Source: Marivirga lumbricoides
GTDB lineage: Bacteria; Bacteroidota; Bacteroidia; Cytophagales; Cyclobacteriaceae
Reading direction: 5' to 3'
Length of the DNA stretch: 64,000 nucleotides
NCBI RefSeq assembly: GCF_014636295.1
Contig: NZ_BMEC01000004.1
Span: forward strand, 209,926 to 273,925
In this document: piece after piece, positions 18,946-28,017 of the stretch
How the letters are laid out: every line of letters begins with the position of its first letter
How positions within the stretch are numbered: position 1 is the stretch's first letter
Notes under the pieces: model-generated
What the model was told of the DNA's origin: nothing
The model's database searches: none
Seen by the model: only the letters and a program-made list of their open reading frames with translations
Made by a program: the position numbers and the translations under genes

Positions 18946-19662
18946 ATGGAGAAACTTGACGATAACTGGATTACAAAAGGCACCCTGGACTTTGAGTACA
19001 AAAAGTATATTCTTCTGGCTTATTTGCAACATGTTGAGCAATCATTTGAACAAAAAAAACTTTACCCCAGTTTGGCAGATTTGATTAATCATTATAGAAA
19101 TGCTTCAAGCTTGAAAGATGGTAAAACAAAGCTTTTTCATTCTTTTCCAAAAAGACTTTCGCGGGTTGATTTAGAAAGCTTTGAGTTGCTTTTTGAAACT
19201 GTAATTAAAGATGATGCCGGTAGCCAGCAACTGGAAGAGATTTTAAATTTTTCTTTAGCTGAGATGAAAAGCAAGTTGCATATTGGACAGAATATTTTTG
19301 ATGCCGTAGAAAAGCAATTATTTATTGAACCGGTAGGAGTGAAGGCCTTAGAGGATAATGAGGGTTTACTCATGATTGACCCTGAATATGATAAGTACTA
19401 TCATGTTTACAAATATAAAGTTTCAATTTTTGAAACAGCCCACGAAAAGATGAGGGGTTTACAAACTGATTTTATTGCAAGTATTAGAAAATCAATAGGC
19501 ACTACGCTAGAGCAACTGAAAGTAAAGATTATTAGTAATATGAAATTGGTTTCTAATTATTCAACCTATAGAGTAATTTCTTTGGAAGCTTACCCTTATA
19601 ATGAAACTTTGCTACCAATTGTGAAAAGGAGATTTTCTTCTTTTCTTGCGGAAAGCGCATAA
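18946..19662 (+). CDS. Conserved hypothetical protein
   Basis: 238 aa, soluble, mixed helical, no signal peptide or TM segment. I recognise no domain. It begins DNWITKGTLDFEYKKYILLAYLQ and ends with a possible RNA-binding-like pattern (STYRVISLEAYPYNETLLP), but this is too vague to name. It lies divergent from groES and convergent to secG, and a bidirectional terminator follows the stop. Composition and length match a real gene and the genomic niche is compact. Confidence 0.7.
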   Translation: MEKLDDNWITKGTLDFEYKKYILLAYLQHVEQSFEQKKLYPSLADLINHYRNASSLKDGKTKLFHSFPKRLSRVDLESFELLFETVIKDDAGSQQLEEILNFSLAEMKSKLHIGQNIFDAVEKQLFIEPVGVKALEDNEGLLMIDPEYDKYYHVYKYKVSIFETAHEKMRGLQTDFIASIRKSIGTTLEQLKVKIISNMKLVSNYSTYRVISLEAYPYNETLLPIVKRRFSSFLAESA

Positions 19663-19692
19663 AAAAGGGGATATGAAAATATCCCCTTTTTT
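19661..19692. terminator. Bidirectional terminator between convergent genes
   Basis: AAAAGGGGATAT pairs with ATATCCCCTTTT around GAAA, with A-runs before and T-runs after, so it can work for both the plus gene ending at 19662 and secG ending at 19715. Confidence 0.9.
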
Positions 19693-19714
19693 AATATTAA
19701 TAATGAGTTTTTAA

Positions 19715-20113
19715 TTACTCTACAGAATCAGACTCTTCAGTTGCCTCAATAGTTGGTTGTTCTCCTTCGGTCTCAACACCAACTTCCGGCAATAATTGTT
19801 CGTTGTTTTGATCCATACCAGGAAGAATAGATTCATCCTGCACTTTTTCCATGTTAGGGCTTGTATAACCACCTGCACTTCTGTCTGACTTAATAACTAT
19901 AGAAGAAGTAAGCGATAATACAACCAGGCTGATAGCTAAAACCCAGGTAATTTTCTCTAAAATATCCCCTGTTCTTTTAACACCTACAATTTGGCTGGCA
20001 CCTGACCCTCCAAACTGACTTGTAAGCCCGCCACCTTTAGAGTTTTGCGCTAAAACAACCAAAACTAAAAGAATGGCTACTAAAATGATAAGGGTAATGA
20101 TAAATGTTAACAT
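19715..20113 (-). CDS. secG: Preprotein translocase subunit SecG
   Basis: 132 aa. Two TM helices (about 3-22 and 55-75) flank the typical loop NSKGGGLTSQFGGSGA. A long acidic C-terminal tail (after about 80) is common in Bacteroidota SecG. It is an auxiliary subunit of the SecYEG channel. It follows the TPR-like gene by only 4 nt and is the last gene of the miaB / regulator / lptE / TPR-like / secG series. Confidence 0.97.
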   Translation of the reverse strand: MLTFIITLIILVAILLVLVVLAQNSKGGGLTSQFGGSGASQIVGVKRTGDILEKITWVLAISLVVLSLTSSIVIKSDRSAGGYTSPNMEKVQDESILPGMDQNNEQLLPEVGVETEGEQPTIEATEESDSVE

Positions 20114-20117
20114 GTAT

Positions 20118-21041
20118 TTATTGTTCTTTTTTTAAATTCTCTATTTGTTCGGCAAAGTACGCCTTTTTTTGTGGAAATTTCCAAATTAATTTCTTGTAAA
20201 TATCAATTGCTTTCTGGTTGTGCCCCTGTTTGATCATCAATTTTGCCAAAGTTTCTGAAACGACATCTTCTGATAGGTTGGTGCTAGATAAAGATAAGTC
20301 TTCAATTACTCTTTTGGCATCAGCATCATTAGTAGTAAATTTCTTACTTATGATGGGCTCATTTTCAATAAAGCTGTTGATTAAAGCAATTTGCTCTTTT
20401 TTTCTTTCATCGTCAATGGTCTTCTCCTCTTTCAGCTGAATCTCATCAATAAAACTATGATGGTTTTCGTGATCTGCTACTGCTTTTTTGAGTTTTTTTT
20501 TATCCTTCGGAGCTTCAAGCTTCTTTTTTGCCTTAGGTTTAGCCTTGGTTTTAGTAGTCTGCGGTTTGGATTCTTCCAACTTGGCTAATATTCTCCTGTA
20601 TTGCTCTTTGGATTTTTGAAGAGATTCCATTTCATCAGATAATTCATTGAAGAACGATTGTGGTAAGTGTTCTTCCGTAACACTGATCTGAACCTGAACA
20701 TCTTCATTTACTTTAACTACAGAAGTTTCAGTATCCTGCACTTTCTCTAAAGCCTGATGATCTTTTTGTTCTACTACGGGGTGTTTAATTATTTCAGTTG
20801 ACTGTCCGTTGTGACTTGAAAGTAACTGCTTTAAGTGCTTTCTATCCAGTGAATAGATTGCAGCAGTTTGTAAATCACTTTTTTCAGCATACGGGTCAAA
20901 TTCTTTATCAGCAAGCACTATTAAAGGAGTTAACGCCTGAAAATATGGGTATTCCTTTTTCAAATCCCGTAATGCCTTAGCATCCTCAGCTGTTAGCTGA
21001 TTGGGGTCTTTAATAAGTGATGTTAGCCTGATTTTGTCCAC
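20118..21041 (-). CDS. Conserved Bacteroidota protein with TPR-like C-terminus
   Basis: 307 aa, no signal peptide. The N-terminal ~75 residues form a conserved helical module (QLTAEDAKALRDLKKEYPYF). A variable, lysine-rich linker with KPKAKKKLEAPKDKKK-type tracts follows at about 165-195. A C-terminal TPR-like repeat (MIKQGHNQKAIDIYKKLIWK) closes the protein. It sits between lptE and secG, an order I know from other Bacteroidota genomes. Function unknown; protein-protein contact via the TPR is the only inference. Confidence 0.75.
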   Translation of the reverse strand: MDKIRLTSLIKDPNQLTAEDAKALRDLKKEYPYFQALTPLIVLADKEFDPYAEKSDLQTAAIYSLDRKHLKQLLSSHNGQSTEIIKHPVVEQKDHQALEKVQDTETSVVKVNEDVQVQISVTEEHLPQSFFNELSDEMESLQKSKEQYRRILAKLEESKPQTTKTKAKPKAKKKLEAPKDKKKLKKAVADHENHHSFIDEIQLKEEKTIDDERKKEQIALINSFIENEPIISKKFTTNDADAKRVIEDLSLSSTNLSEDVVSETLAKLMIKQGHNQKAIDIYKKLIWKFPQKKAYFAEQIENLKKEQ

Positions 21042-21085
21042 TGATTCTACTTTGGTTCTATTTTATTCTTTAAAATTACGAAATT

Positions 21086-21616
21086 TTACCAATTTGCTAC
21101 AGATGCATTGAAAATATCTATAATTATTTGGTCGGTTATTGTTTCTATTAGCTGATCTTCTACTGCTGTAAGTTGTGTTGTATTAGGGTCAAAATCATCG
21201 TAAAAAGAAAAACTTCTGTTTTCAAAATTGAATGCTTCGTCCTTTGTATTTACGTAAGTAACTTTTACAGTAATGGTAAGCCTTTGTACCCCGGCAATAT
21301 CTGCAACATTATTGTTTCCTGATGAAGTAATGGCTACAGGTTTTACATTATAACCAGTAATGCTTCCTTCAAGTTGTAAGTCTCCTCCATTATCAACAAA
21401 TTCCAAACTTGTATTTTGTTGATAATAATCTCTGATTTCCTCAGTGAAAGTCTGCTGCAAGCTTGGGGGGCCATTTCCTGCCTCATTATAAAAATATTGG
21501 ATAGACATTGTTTGTATATCCGGGGAAATGGAAGCTCCTGTAAAAGAATATACTCCGCAACCGCTTGCACTTATTAAGAGAAATAGGCTGAAGAGTAATT
21601 TAATTCTGTAAGTCAT
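21086..21616 (-). CDS. lptE: LptE-family LPS-assembly lipoprotein
   Basis: 176 aa. A lipoprotein signal ends at SASGC (Cys20). The following GVYSFTGASI and the beta-alpha layout ending in DQIIIDIFNASVANW match the Bacteroidota LptE family. LptE plugs the LptD barrel during LPS insertion in the outer membrane. The start overlaps the end of the sigma-54 activator gene by 17 nt, so the two are cotranscribed. Confidence 0.92.
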   Translation of the reverse strand: MTYRIKLLFSLFLLISASGCGVYSFTGASISPDIQTMSIQYFYNEAGNGPPSLQQTFTEEIRDYYQQNTSLEFVDNGGDLQLEGSITGYNVKPVAITSSGNNNVADIAGVQRLTITVKVTYVNTKDEAFNFENRSFSFYDDFDPNTTQLTAVEDQLIETITDQIIIDIFNASVANW

Positions 21617-22865
21617 ACTGCTTTATTTTTCTATATAGCGTTCTCTCAGAGATCCCCAAATCCTGTGCCGCATATTTCCTTTTATTGTTATTTTTTGCCA
21701 AAGCGCGGTTTATCATCTCTTTTTCCTGCTTTTCTAATGAAAGAGATTCATCCTCAACTTCATGTTCAGCATCCTGTACTTCTTCTAAATCATAGTCATT
21801 TCCTGCTTCTTCTTCCTTCTTAGCACTTAAAAGATAAGGGGCATTGCTATCAGATGGGTCGTTTTTAAATTCGTTATGTCTTACCTCAAAAAGTCCTTCG
21901 TGGTCCTTAATAAGCTCATCCCCGTAATTTTCATTTTTAAGTACGCTGTGGACTAATTTTTTTAATTCTTCCACATCGTTTCGCATGTCGAAAAGGATTT
22001 TATATAAAATGTCCCTTTCGGAAAAATTCTCTTTATCAGAAGATTTGTCACTTTCGCTTCTGTATAAAGCCGGCATCATATTGCCTTCCTGAGGGAAATA
22101 TTTCATTAATACTTCAGCATTAACCTCTCTTTCTATTTCCAGAAGGGAAATTTGTTCAGCAATATTTTTAAGCTGTCGAATATTTCCGGGGTACCGATAG
22201 CTTAAAAGAGCAGATTTAGCATCTTCTGAAAGCTTAATAGGACTCACATTATATCTTTCTGCAAAGTCACTACTGAATTTTCTAAAAAGTAATTCCACAT
22301 CATTGCCTCTTTCCCGCAGAGGTGGTACAAAAATGGGAACAGTGTTTAAACGATAATAAAGGTCTTCTCTGAATTTTCCTTTTTCTACTGCTTTAATCAG
22401 GTTTACATTGGTGGCAGCCACCACTCTTACATCTGTTTTATTTACTTTAGAAGAACCTACACGGATAAATTCTCCATTTTCCAGCACCCTTAACAACCTG
22501 GACTGGGTGGGAAGCGGCATTTCACCTATTTCATCCAAAAAAATGGTGCCTCCATCAGTTACTTCGAAATATCCTTTTCTGGATTCGTAAGCACCTGTAA
22601 ATGATCCCTTTTCATGTCCGAACAATTCAGAGTCAATTGTGCCTTCAGGTATAGCGCCACAGTTGACAGCAATAAATTGGCCATGCTTCCTTACGCTTAA
22701 TTGATGAATAATTTTCGAAAATGATTCTTTTCCGACCCCGCTTTCACCAGTGATAAGCACAGTCATTTCAGTAGGGGCTACCTGCATAGCCACTTTAATA
22801 GCATGGTTCAGTTGAGTGGAATTACCAATAATTCCAAATCTATTTTTGATAGTTTGTATATCCAA
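21600..22865 (-). CDS. Sigma-54-dependent AAA+ transcriptional activator, no receiver domain
   Basis: About 421 aa from a TTG at 22865, 4 nt after the miaB stop. An ATG at 22931 would add 22 residues overlapping miaB and is less likely. The AAA+ core has Walker A GESGVGKE, the sigma-54 contact loop GSFTGA (Ala to Ser variant of GAFTGA), DGGTIFLDEIGEMP and REDLYYRLN. An acidic linker and a Fis-type HTH (NKRKYAAQDLGISERTLYRK) end the protein. There is no N-terminal receiver, GAF or PAS domain, so activity must be set by expression or a partner. The conserved link with miaB and lptE suggests an envelope or housekeeping regulon. Confidence 0.92.
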   Translation of the reverse strand: MDIQTIKNRFGIIGNSTQLNHAIKVAMQVAPTEMTVLITGESGVGKESFSKIIHQLSVRKHGQFIAVNCGAIPEGTIDSELFGHEKGSFTGAYESRKGYFEVTDGGTIFLDEIGEMPLPTQSRLLRVLENGEFIRVGSSKVNKTDVRVVAATNVNLIKAVEKGKFREDLYYRLNTVPIFVPPLRERGNDVELLFRKFSSDFAERYNVSPIKLSEDAKSALLSYRYPGNIRQLKNIAEQISLLEIEREVNAEVLMKYFPQEGNMMPALYRSESDKSSDKENFSERDILYKILFDMRNDVEELKKLVHSVLKNENYGDELIKDHEGLFEVRHNEFKNDPSDSNAPYLLSAKKEEEAGNDYDLEEVQDAEHEVEDESLSLEKQEKEMINRALAKNNNKRKYAAQDLGISERTLYRKIKQYDLQN

Positions 22866-22869
22866 TGTT

Positions 22870-24345
22870 CTATTTTTTATCAACCACTTTTCCCAGTAAA
22901 GTCGCTCCTGTACATTCCTCAACAAACACATTAACGTAATCTCCCTTTTTATATCCTTCCTTAGGGAAAATAACTACCTTATTTGCTGAGTTTCTGCCAG
23001 ATAAATGCTCTTCTGATCTCTTTGAAAAGCCTTCCACTAATACTTCGTGTACCTTATTCAGGTCTAACTGATTTCTTTGCAGGGAATGATCCCTTTGCTT
23101 GTCAATAATTTCCTGCAATCTTCTTTTTTTAGTTTCAAGAGGAATGTCGTCCTCATATTTTTTTTCTGCTAGCGTGCCTGGCCTTTCAGAGTAGAAAAAC
23201 ATATAAGAGAAATCATATTTTACATAATCCATTAGAGTTAATGTATCCTTATGTTCTTCTTCTGTTTCAGAGCAGAAGCCAGCAATCATATCAGATGATA
23301 TACCACATTCCTCCCCCAAAATATTTCTAATTGCATCCACTCTGTTAATGTACCAATCCCTGTCATAGGTTCTGTTCATCATTTGTAGTATACGCGAATT
23401 ACCACTTTGGGCAGGCAAATGAATGTACTTACATATGTTGTTGTACTTTTTCATTGTGTAAAGTACTTCATCCGTAATATCTTTGGGATGAGAAGTAGAA
23501 AATCTAATTCTTAACTCAGGATTAACCTGAGCTACCATTTCCAGAAGGTTAGCAAAATTGATTACTTCTATTGGCTTTTGATTCTCAATTTTTTCTAGCC
23601 TGGCTTTATTATTTACTTCTTCAGACCATTTGTAGGAATCTACATTCTGTCCTAATAAGGTTACTTCCCGGTAGCCTTTATCAAAAAGATCCTGCGCTTC
23701 TTTTACGATAGAATGAGGATCGCGGCTTCTTTCCCTTCCTCTGGTGAAAGGAACCACACAGAAAGAACACATATTATCGCAGCCTCTCATGATAGAAATC
23801 ATTGCTGAAATACCATTGGTGTTCAGTCTTACAGGACTAATATCAGCATACGTTTCTTCTCTACTGAGGAAAGTGTTTACTGCTTTCTCTCCTGAATCAA
23901 CGGTTTTCACCAAATTAGGTAAATCTCTGTAAGCATCCGGACCTGCAACCAAATCCACCATCTTTTCTTCTTCCAACAACTTGGTTTTAAGCCTTTCTGC
24001 CATGCAGCCCAACACGCCAATTTGAAGTTCTGGTTTGGCCGCCTTTGCTTTATTAAAATCAGTGAGTCGCTTACGAACTGTAAGTTCAGCTTTTTCTCTG
24101 ATGGAACAGGTATTGAGAAAAATCACATCTGCGTTATTGAAATCATTGGTGGTGTCAAAACCATTTTCTTTCATGATGGAGGATACAATCTCACTATCTG
24201 AAAAATTCATTTGACAGCCATAGCTTTCTATATAGAGTTTCCGATTTTTTCCTGTGTTCTCCTCTTTTGAAATTTGAATGCCACAGCTTTCTTCGGTTTT
24301 ATTATCTTCAACAAGTATGTCTAAATCCTTAATTAAATCACTCAT
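22870..24345 (-). CDS. miaB: tRNA-2-methylthio-N6-dimethylallyladenosine synthase MiaB
   Basis: 491 aa, slightly longer than usual because of an N-terminal extension of about 35 residues. It shows the UPF0004 domain ([13 protein letters not shown]), the radical-SAM cysteines in [14 protein letters not shown] and a C-terminal TRAM domain. MiaB adds the methylthio group to i6A37 of tRNAs that read UNN codons. Two iron-sulphur clusters are expected from the two cysteine triads. Confidence 0.98.
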   Translation of the reverse strand: MSDLIKDLDILVEDNKTEESCGIQISKEENTGKNRKLYIESYGCQMNFSDSEIVSSIMKENGFDTTNDFNNADVIFLNTCSIREKAELTVRKRLTDFNKAKAAKPELQIGVLGCMAERLKTKLLEEEKMVDLVAGPDAYRDLPNLVKTVDSGEKAVNTFLSREETYADISPVRLNTNGISAMISIMRGCDNMCSFCVVPFTRGRERSRDPHSIVKEAQDLFDKGYREVTLLGQNVDSYKWSEEVNNKARLEKIENQKPIEVINFANLLEMVAQVNPELRIRFSTSHPKDITDEVLYTMKKYNNICKYIHLPAQSGNSRILQMMNRTYDRDWYINRVDAIRNILGEECGISSDMIAGFCSETEEEHKDTLTLMDYVKYDFSYMFFYSERPGTLAEKKYEDDIPLETKKRRLQEIIDKQRDHSLQRNQLDLNKVHEVLVEGFSKRSEEHLSGRNSANKVVIFPKEGYKKGDYVNVFVEECTGATLLGKVVDKK

Positions 24346-24447
24346 TTGATGGATTGGAAATTTTAATTCTCTGAATTAGTTTGTAACACACAAAGTTAAG
24401 TAATTATTATCAGAAATGACATTATGGCAGTCTTTTTTACCTATAAA

Positions 24448-25737
24448 TTAATGGTTTAAAACTTCCTCAATTGCTTGTGCTTTTAGCAGGCATTCTTCAT
24501 ATTCCTGTTCAGGGTCAGAGTCATGCGTAATGGCACTTCCAACCTGATAATTAAGCTTTCCTGAGTTTTTATCAAAAAATATAGACCGGATCACTACGTT
24601 GAAGTCGAATTTATTAGCTCCCTTGAAATAACCAATGCTTCCGGAAAAAGCACCTCTTTTAGAATTTTCATACTGCTCTATTAACTGCATTGCACGTATT
24701 TTGGGAGCCCCGGTCATGCTACCCATCGGAAAGGCATTTTTAATAATATCAACAGAATGAACTCCTTCTTTTGCCTCAGCCACTATTGTACTAATCATTT
24801 GATGCACTTTTGCGAAGCTATAAATACCAAACATTTCTTCCACTTTTACTGTGCCGGCTTTTGAAGACTTTGCTAAATCGTTTCGCACCAAATCAACAAT
24901 CATCATATTCTCAGCTCTTTCTTTCTCACTATTTCTTAAAGCGTGTCTTAATTTCTCATCTTCTTCTATAATAGCGCTTCTTTTTGCTGTTCCTTTTATA
25001 GGCTGGCTGATAATTTTCCCTTCTTCTAATTTAGTAAATCGTTCTGGAGAGGCGCACAAAATATAACGAGCCTCAGCTTTCAGCAAGCAAGCAAAAGGGG
25101 TAGGAGATTTTTGGGATAGAGACAGGTATGATGTAATGGGATCAAAGTTGGAAGTTTCTGCTGTATAATTCATACAGTAATTTATTTCATAAATATCACC
25201 TTCTACAATGTGATTCTGCAGTTTTTTTACGGTATTGATGTATTCTGCCTTAGAAGTTTGTGGTGTTATGGTGAAAGAGGTTTTAGTTCCCTGAGAAGAA
25301 TTGTCGGTTTCCAATTCCAAAATAGTGCGGATTTGAGCCTCGTAATATTCACTGTTATCTGTTTCGATTATGAGATGATCTTCTTTAAAGAACAGGGTAC
25401 ACTCTGCACGAAAAAATATCATTTGTGGCCAGTTAATCCAGGCATCATTCTCACTGGATAAGTGTTCCAGCTCATTTTTTAAGTCATATGAGAAATAACC
25501 AAATAGATGCTGATCAGAAGATTTTAGTAAGGATGTTTTAAGAGAGTCAAAATTACAACAAGGTGAAAGGTTGATTTTTTTACTGCTTAAAGCCAGTTGA
25601 TGAGTAAAAGTGCCTTGAGGATAACCTTCAGTTTGCCGGGGGTTGAAGTAGCAAAAGTAGGGGAAGTTTTGTGCCCAGTTAAGAATAGCTTTAACTTGAT
25701 TTTGGCTGATAGGGGTAGAAATTTTAGTTCTTTTCAC
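24448..25737 (-). CDS. pabB: Aminodeoxychorismate synthase component I (PabB)
   Basis: 429 aa. It has the chorismate-binding domain with PIKGTAKRS, ENMMIVDLVRNDLAK, FPMGSMTGAPKIRAM and GAFSGSIGYF. The length and the PIKGT-type lysine fit PabB better than TrpE. It makes 4-amino-4-deoxychorismate for folate. No pabA or pabC neighbour is seen. It is separated from miaB by 102 nt. Confidence 0.9.
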   Translation of the reverse strand: MKRTKISTPISQNQVKAILNWAQNFPYFCYFNPRQTEGYPQGTFTHQLALSSKKINLSPCCNFDSLKTSLLKSSDQHLFGYFSYDLKNELEHLSSENDAWINWPQMIFFRAECTLFFKEDHLIIETDNSEYYEAQIRTILELETDNSSQGTKTSFTITPQTSKAEYINTVKKLQNHIVEGDIYEINYCMNYTAETSNFDPITSYLSLSQKSPTPFACLLKAEARYILCASPERFTKLEEGKIISQPIKGTAKRSAIIEEDEKLRHALRNSEKERAENMMIVDLVRNDLAKSSKAGTVKVEEMFGIYSFAKVHQMISTIVAEAKEGVHSVDIIKNAFPMGSMTGAPKIRAMQLIEQYENSKRGAFSGSIGYFKGANKFDFNVVIRSIFFDKNSGKLNYQVGSAITHDSDPEQEYEECLLKAQAIEEVLNH

Positions 25738-25844
25738 ATTTTTTTATTTAAAAGAGGAAATTGTGTATTAGTTGTAGTTGTACAAGAAAGACGACCTAAC
25801 TAGCAAAATGTTAGTAGGAACCTCATTTTAATTGGCAAAAGTGC

Positions 25845-25874
25845 AAAAAAAAGCCCTGTTGGAGAACAGGGCTT
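25845..25874 (-). terminator. Intrinsic terminator after the YceI lipoprotein gene
   Basis: AAGCCCTGTT (25851-25860) pairs with AACAGGGCTT (25865-25874) around GGAG. On the minus strand it is followed by eight T. It starts 21 nt after the stop. Confidence 0.92.
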
Positions 25875-25895
25875 AAAATTTCTTTGAATTTTGTT

Positions 25896-26660
25896 TTACA
25901 TTGTTTTTGTATCTGCTTTTACGTTAAAGCCAACTCCAACATTATTGTAGATAAATTGATCTTTAGCTTTATCAACAGCTTTAGACTCATCACCATACAT
26001 TAATCCCCATTGGGTTCTGTCGATGCTGAAATTAGTAAATGCTTCTACAGAATCATCTGTTACATTAATTTTAGCTGGAACAGTAATAGCCAAAGTTTTA
26101 CCTCTCATAGTTAAGTTACCTGTAACCTCATGAGTAGCTCCATCTAATTCATAATCTTCCAATTCCATAATTTTCTCACCTTCAGCAGGTTGTTTCATGT
26201 CGTCCTGAAAAGAATCATAAGTGCTGGCGGTTGCGTCAGCAGATTCAAGAGGCTTAACAGAAACAATTTCGAAAGTAGCAGTTGGGTGGTTAGCTGCATC
26301 AAAGAAATCAGGTGAATGCAAGTGACCAACCAGCTTATCATGATTCTCTTTATCGTCTTGCAAATCAGTGATAGTAATGTTATTGATATCAAAAACTAAT
26401 TTACCACCCGTAATCTGACCATCTTTGGTGGTAATAGTACCATTACTCAAGGCAATGTTTCCATAATGTCTTCCAGTAGGTTTTGTTCCTACAAATTCCA
26501 ATGATGCTTCATCATTACTAATAGTAATATCCTTACCTTCGCTTTCGGTAACTTCCTCAGCTTCGCTTACCTTAGCTTCATCACCTTTTGGGTTAGATGT
26601 ACAAGCTGCTGCAAGTAAAACTGCTAATACTAAAACAGTTGTAGATTTTAAAATTTTCAT
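25896..26660 (-). CDS. YceI-family lipoprotein
   Basis: 254 aa. A lipoprotein signal ends at LAAAC (Cys20), followed by an acidic Glu/Lys linker to about residue 45. The remainder is a YceI-like lipocalin barrel (SLEFVGTKPTGRHYGNIAL, HLHSPDFFDAANHPTATFEI). YceI barrels bind isoprenoid-type lipids in the periplasm; the ligand here is unknown. It is a single gene with its own terminator and a divergent gamma-carbonic-anhydrase neighbour. Confidence 0.93.
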   Translation of the reverse strand: MKILKSTTVLVLAVLLAAACTSNPKGDEAKVSEAEEVTESEGKDITISNDEASLEFVGTKPTGRHYGNIALSNGTITTKDGQITGGKLVFDINNITITDLQDDKENHDKLVGHLHSPDFFDAANHPTATFEIVSVKPLESADATASTYDSFQDDMKQPAEGEKIMELEDYELDGATHEVTGNLTMRGKTLAITVPAKINVTDDSVEAFTNFSIDRTQWGLMYGDESKAVDKAKDQFIYNNVGVGFNVKADTKTM

Positions 26661-26772
26661 AGTTGTGTGATTTTATTTGAATGCAACTCTAACGATTTTA
26701 AATTTAATATGTTTATACTTTAGTTGTATTTTTAACTTTATTTAATGTTTTCTTAAAAAGAAGCTATTTATT

Positions 26773-27285
26773 ATGGGAATAATAAAAAAATGTAATGGGG
26801 TTTCTCCTCAAATTGGGAAGGATGTATTTATAGCTGATACTGCAGTGCTGGTAGGTGATGTGGTTATTGGTGACTCTTGTAGTATATGGTGGGGTGCTGT
26901 TGTAAGAGGAGACGTAAATTCCATCAGGATAGGGGACCGGACTAATATTCAGGATGGAGCAGTGATTCACTGTACTTATCAAAAAGCTGCTACAAAATTA
27001 GGGAATGATGTTTCTATTGGGCATAAAGCCATCATCCATGGTTGCACTGTAGAAGATATGGCTTTGGTAGGAATGGGTGCTATTGTAATGGATCATGCTG
27101 TGGTACAATCTCACGCTATTGTAGCAGCAGGTGCGGTTGTTTTAGAAAATACTGTTGTTGAGTCCGGTTATATTTATGCAGGAGTACCTGCAAAGAAAGT
27201 GAAAAAGATTGAAGGGGATTTAGCAGAGGTTTTTGAACGTACTGCTAAAAATTACATGATGTATAAGGATTGGATTGAGGATTGA
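26773..27285 (+). CDS. Gamma-carbonic-anhydrase-family left-handed beta-helix protein
   Basis: 170 aa. Hexapeptide repeats (VGDVVIGDSCSIWWGAVV, RIGDRTNIQDGAVIH) predict a left-handed beta-helix trimer. The three metal-binding His residues are at 66 (GAVIHC), 84 and 89 (SIGHKAIIHG). Related proteins (YrdA/PaaY types) bind zinc, and only some have measurable carbonic anhydrase activity. It is full length with a standard C-terminal helix. Confidence 0.95.
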   Translation: MGIIKKCNGVSPQIGKDVFIADTAVLVGDVVIGDSCSIWWGAVVRGDVNSIRIGDRTNIQDGAVIHCTYQKAATKLGNDVSIGHKAIIHGCTVEDMALVGMGAIVMDHAVVQSHAIVAAGAVVLENTVVESGYIYAGVPAKKVKKIEGDLAEVFERTAKNYMMYKDWIED

Positions 27286-27305
27286 ATGAAAGAAAACTTA
27301 CTAAT

Positions 27306-27335
27306 CTGAGTTCGATTCTTAATTTATTCAAAGTC
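27306..27335 (+). repeat. Direct repeat copy 1 (30 bp)
   Basis: Starts CTGAGTTCGATTCTTAAT and ends CAAAGTC. It matches copy 2 at 27823-27853 except for one extra T in copy 2. Confidence 0.85.
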
Positions 27336-27373
27336 ATTGGGAGCTTACCTGCTATTTGTTGCGAGGTTAATTC

Positions 27374-27400
27374 CGTCATTGCGAGGAACGAAGCAATCTT
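27374..27400. repeat. Palindromic interspersed-type repeat
   Basis: Contains CGTCATTGCGAGGAACGAAG then CAATCTT. The arms ATTGC/GCAAT are inverted. Very similar short sequences are scattered in many bacterial genomes as non-coding interspersed elements. The octamer TTGCGAGG also occurs 20 nt upstream. Confidence 0.6.
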
Positions 27401-27654
27401 AGTAATTAAGTATCACCTAAAATTAAATGGTTATTGCTAGCGCAGCGCGGTAATCTTGTCTATTACTCTATAAAATTCGGATATTGAAATTTCATTTCGT
27501 TGAAAAGATCCCTGATAATTTTTTCCGTTTCTCTCCAAAAATTTCGAGGATGAAGATAATTGCCTGCTCTTGTGGTGGTGACAAGCATTTAGTGCTTGCT
27601 TATTTAGGTCTTTTTTTTCCACTGGTCTGCGGCCTACAGTCCAGCAAAAAGGGG

Positions 27655-27685
27655 AAGGTCTGTGGCTCACAGACCTTGGTTTTTC
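27655..27685 (+). terminator. Terminator-like perfect hairpin inside the repeat region
   Basis: AAGGTCTGTG (27655-27664) pairs perfectly with CACAGACCTT (27668-27677) around GCT and is followed by GGTTTTT. It may be a terminator for readthrough from the gene ending at 27285, or part of the repeat element. Confidence 0.5.
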
Positions 27686-27819
27686 TGTTCATTTGTGCAA
27701 TAAGATAATTTTAATACACAAATTAACATTAGCTCCGTAATTCCTACAATAGTGGGAATCTGTTCATTCCAACAGCATGTTGGTGTAGTGTCTTTTTTAT
27801 AGAACTGGCTTATGCTATA

Positions 27820-27913
27820 AACCTGAGTTCGATTCTTAATTTATTTCAAAGTCCTTCAGAGCGTTCCAGATTTGGTGGTGCAGGGATGCCATCTTATTAA
27901 TCGAACTCAGGTT
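27820..27913. repeat. Direct repeat copy 2 inside a 94-bp inverted-repeat element
   Basis: AACCTGAGTTCGATT (27820-27834) is perfectly inverted as AATCGAACTCAGGTT (27899-27913), enclosing 64 nt. The left arm carries direct repeat copy 2 (27823-27853). Terminal inverted repeats on a short non-coding segment fit a MITE-like or REP-like element. Confidence 0.7.
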
Positions 27914-27950
27914 ACTACTATTTCAAAACTTGTCTGTAAGTTATATAAAA

Positions 27951-27990
27951 TGGATGCATTAAAAATATTTGAATCAATTGTCTGCATCCA
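27951..27990 (-). terminator. Possible terminator for the metalloprotease gene
   Basis: TGGATGCA (27951-27958) and TGCATCCA (27983-27990) are inverted with a 24-nt loop, and the minus strand continues TTTTAT. The long loop makes it a weak call. Confidence 0.4.
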
Positions 27991-28017
27991 GTTTTAATAT
28001 TAATACATCAAAAGTTC

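Larger units (their letters stand above)
27286..28017. other. 732-bp repeat-rich intergenic region
   Basis: No convincing gene. The open frames here have poor composition and overlap each other on opposite strands. The region holds a 30-bp direct repeat, an inverted repeat forming a 94-bp stem-loop, a 27-bp imperfect palindrome of the GTCATTGCGAGG type and a perfect 10-bp hairpin; these are listed separately. It resembles a small island of non-autonomous interspersed elements. Confidence 0.65.

Noticed and set aside
27437-27708. Two opposite-strand open frames in the repeat region
   Set aside because: They overlap each other, have odd composition and run through hairpin repeats.
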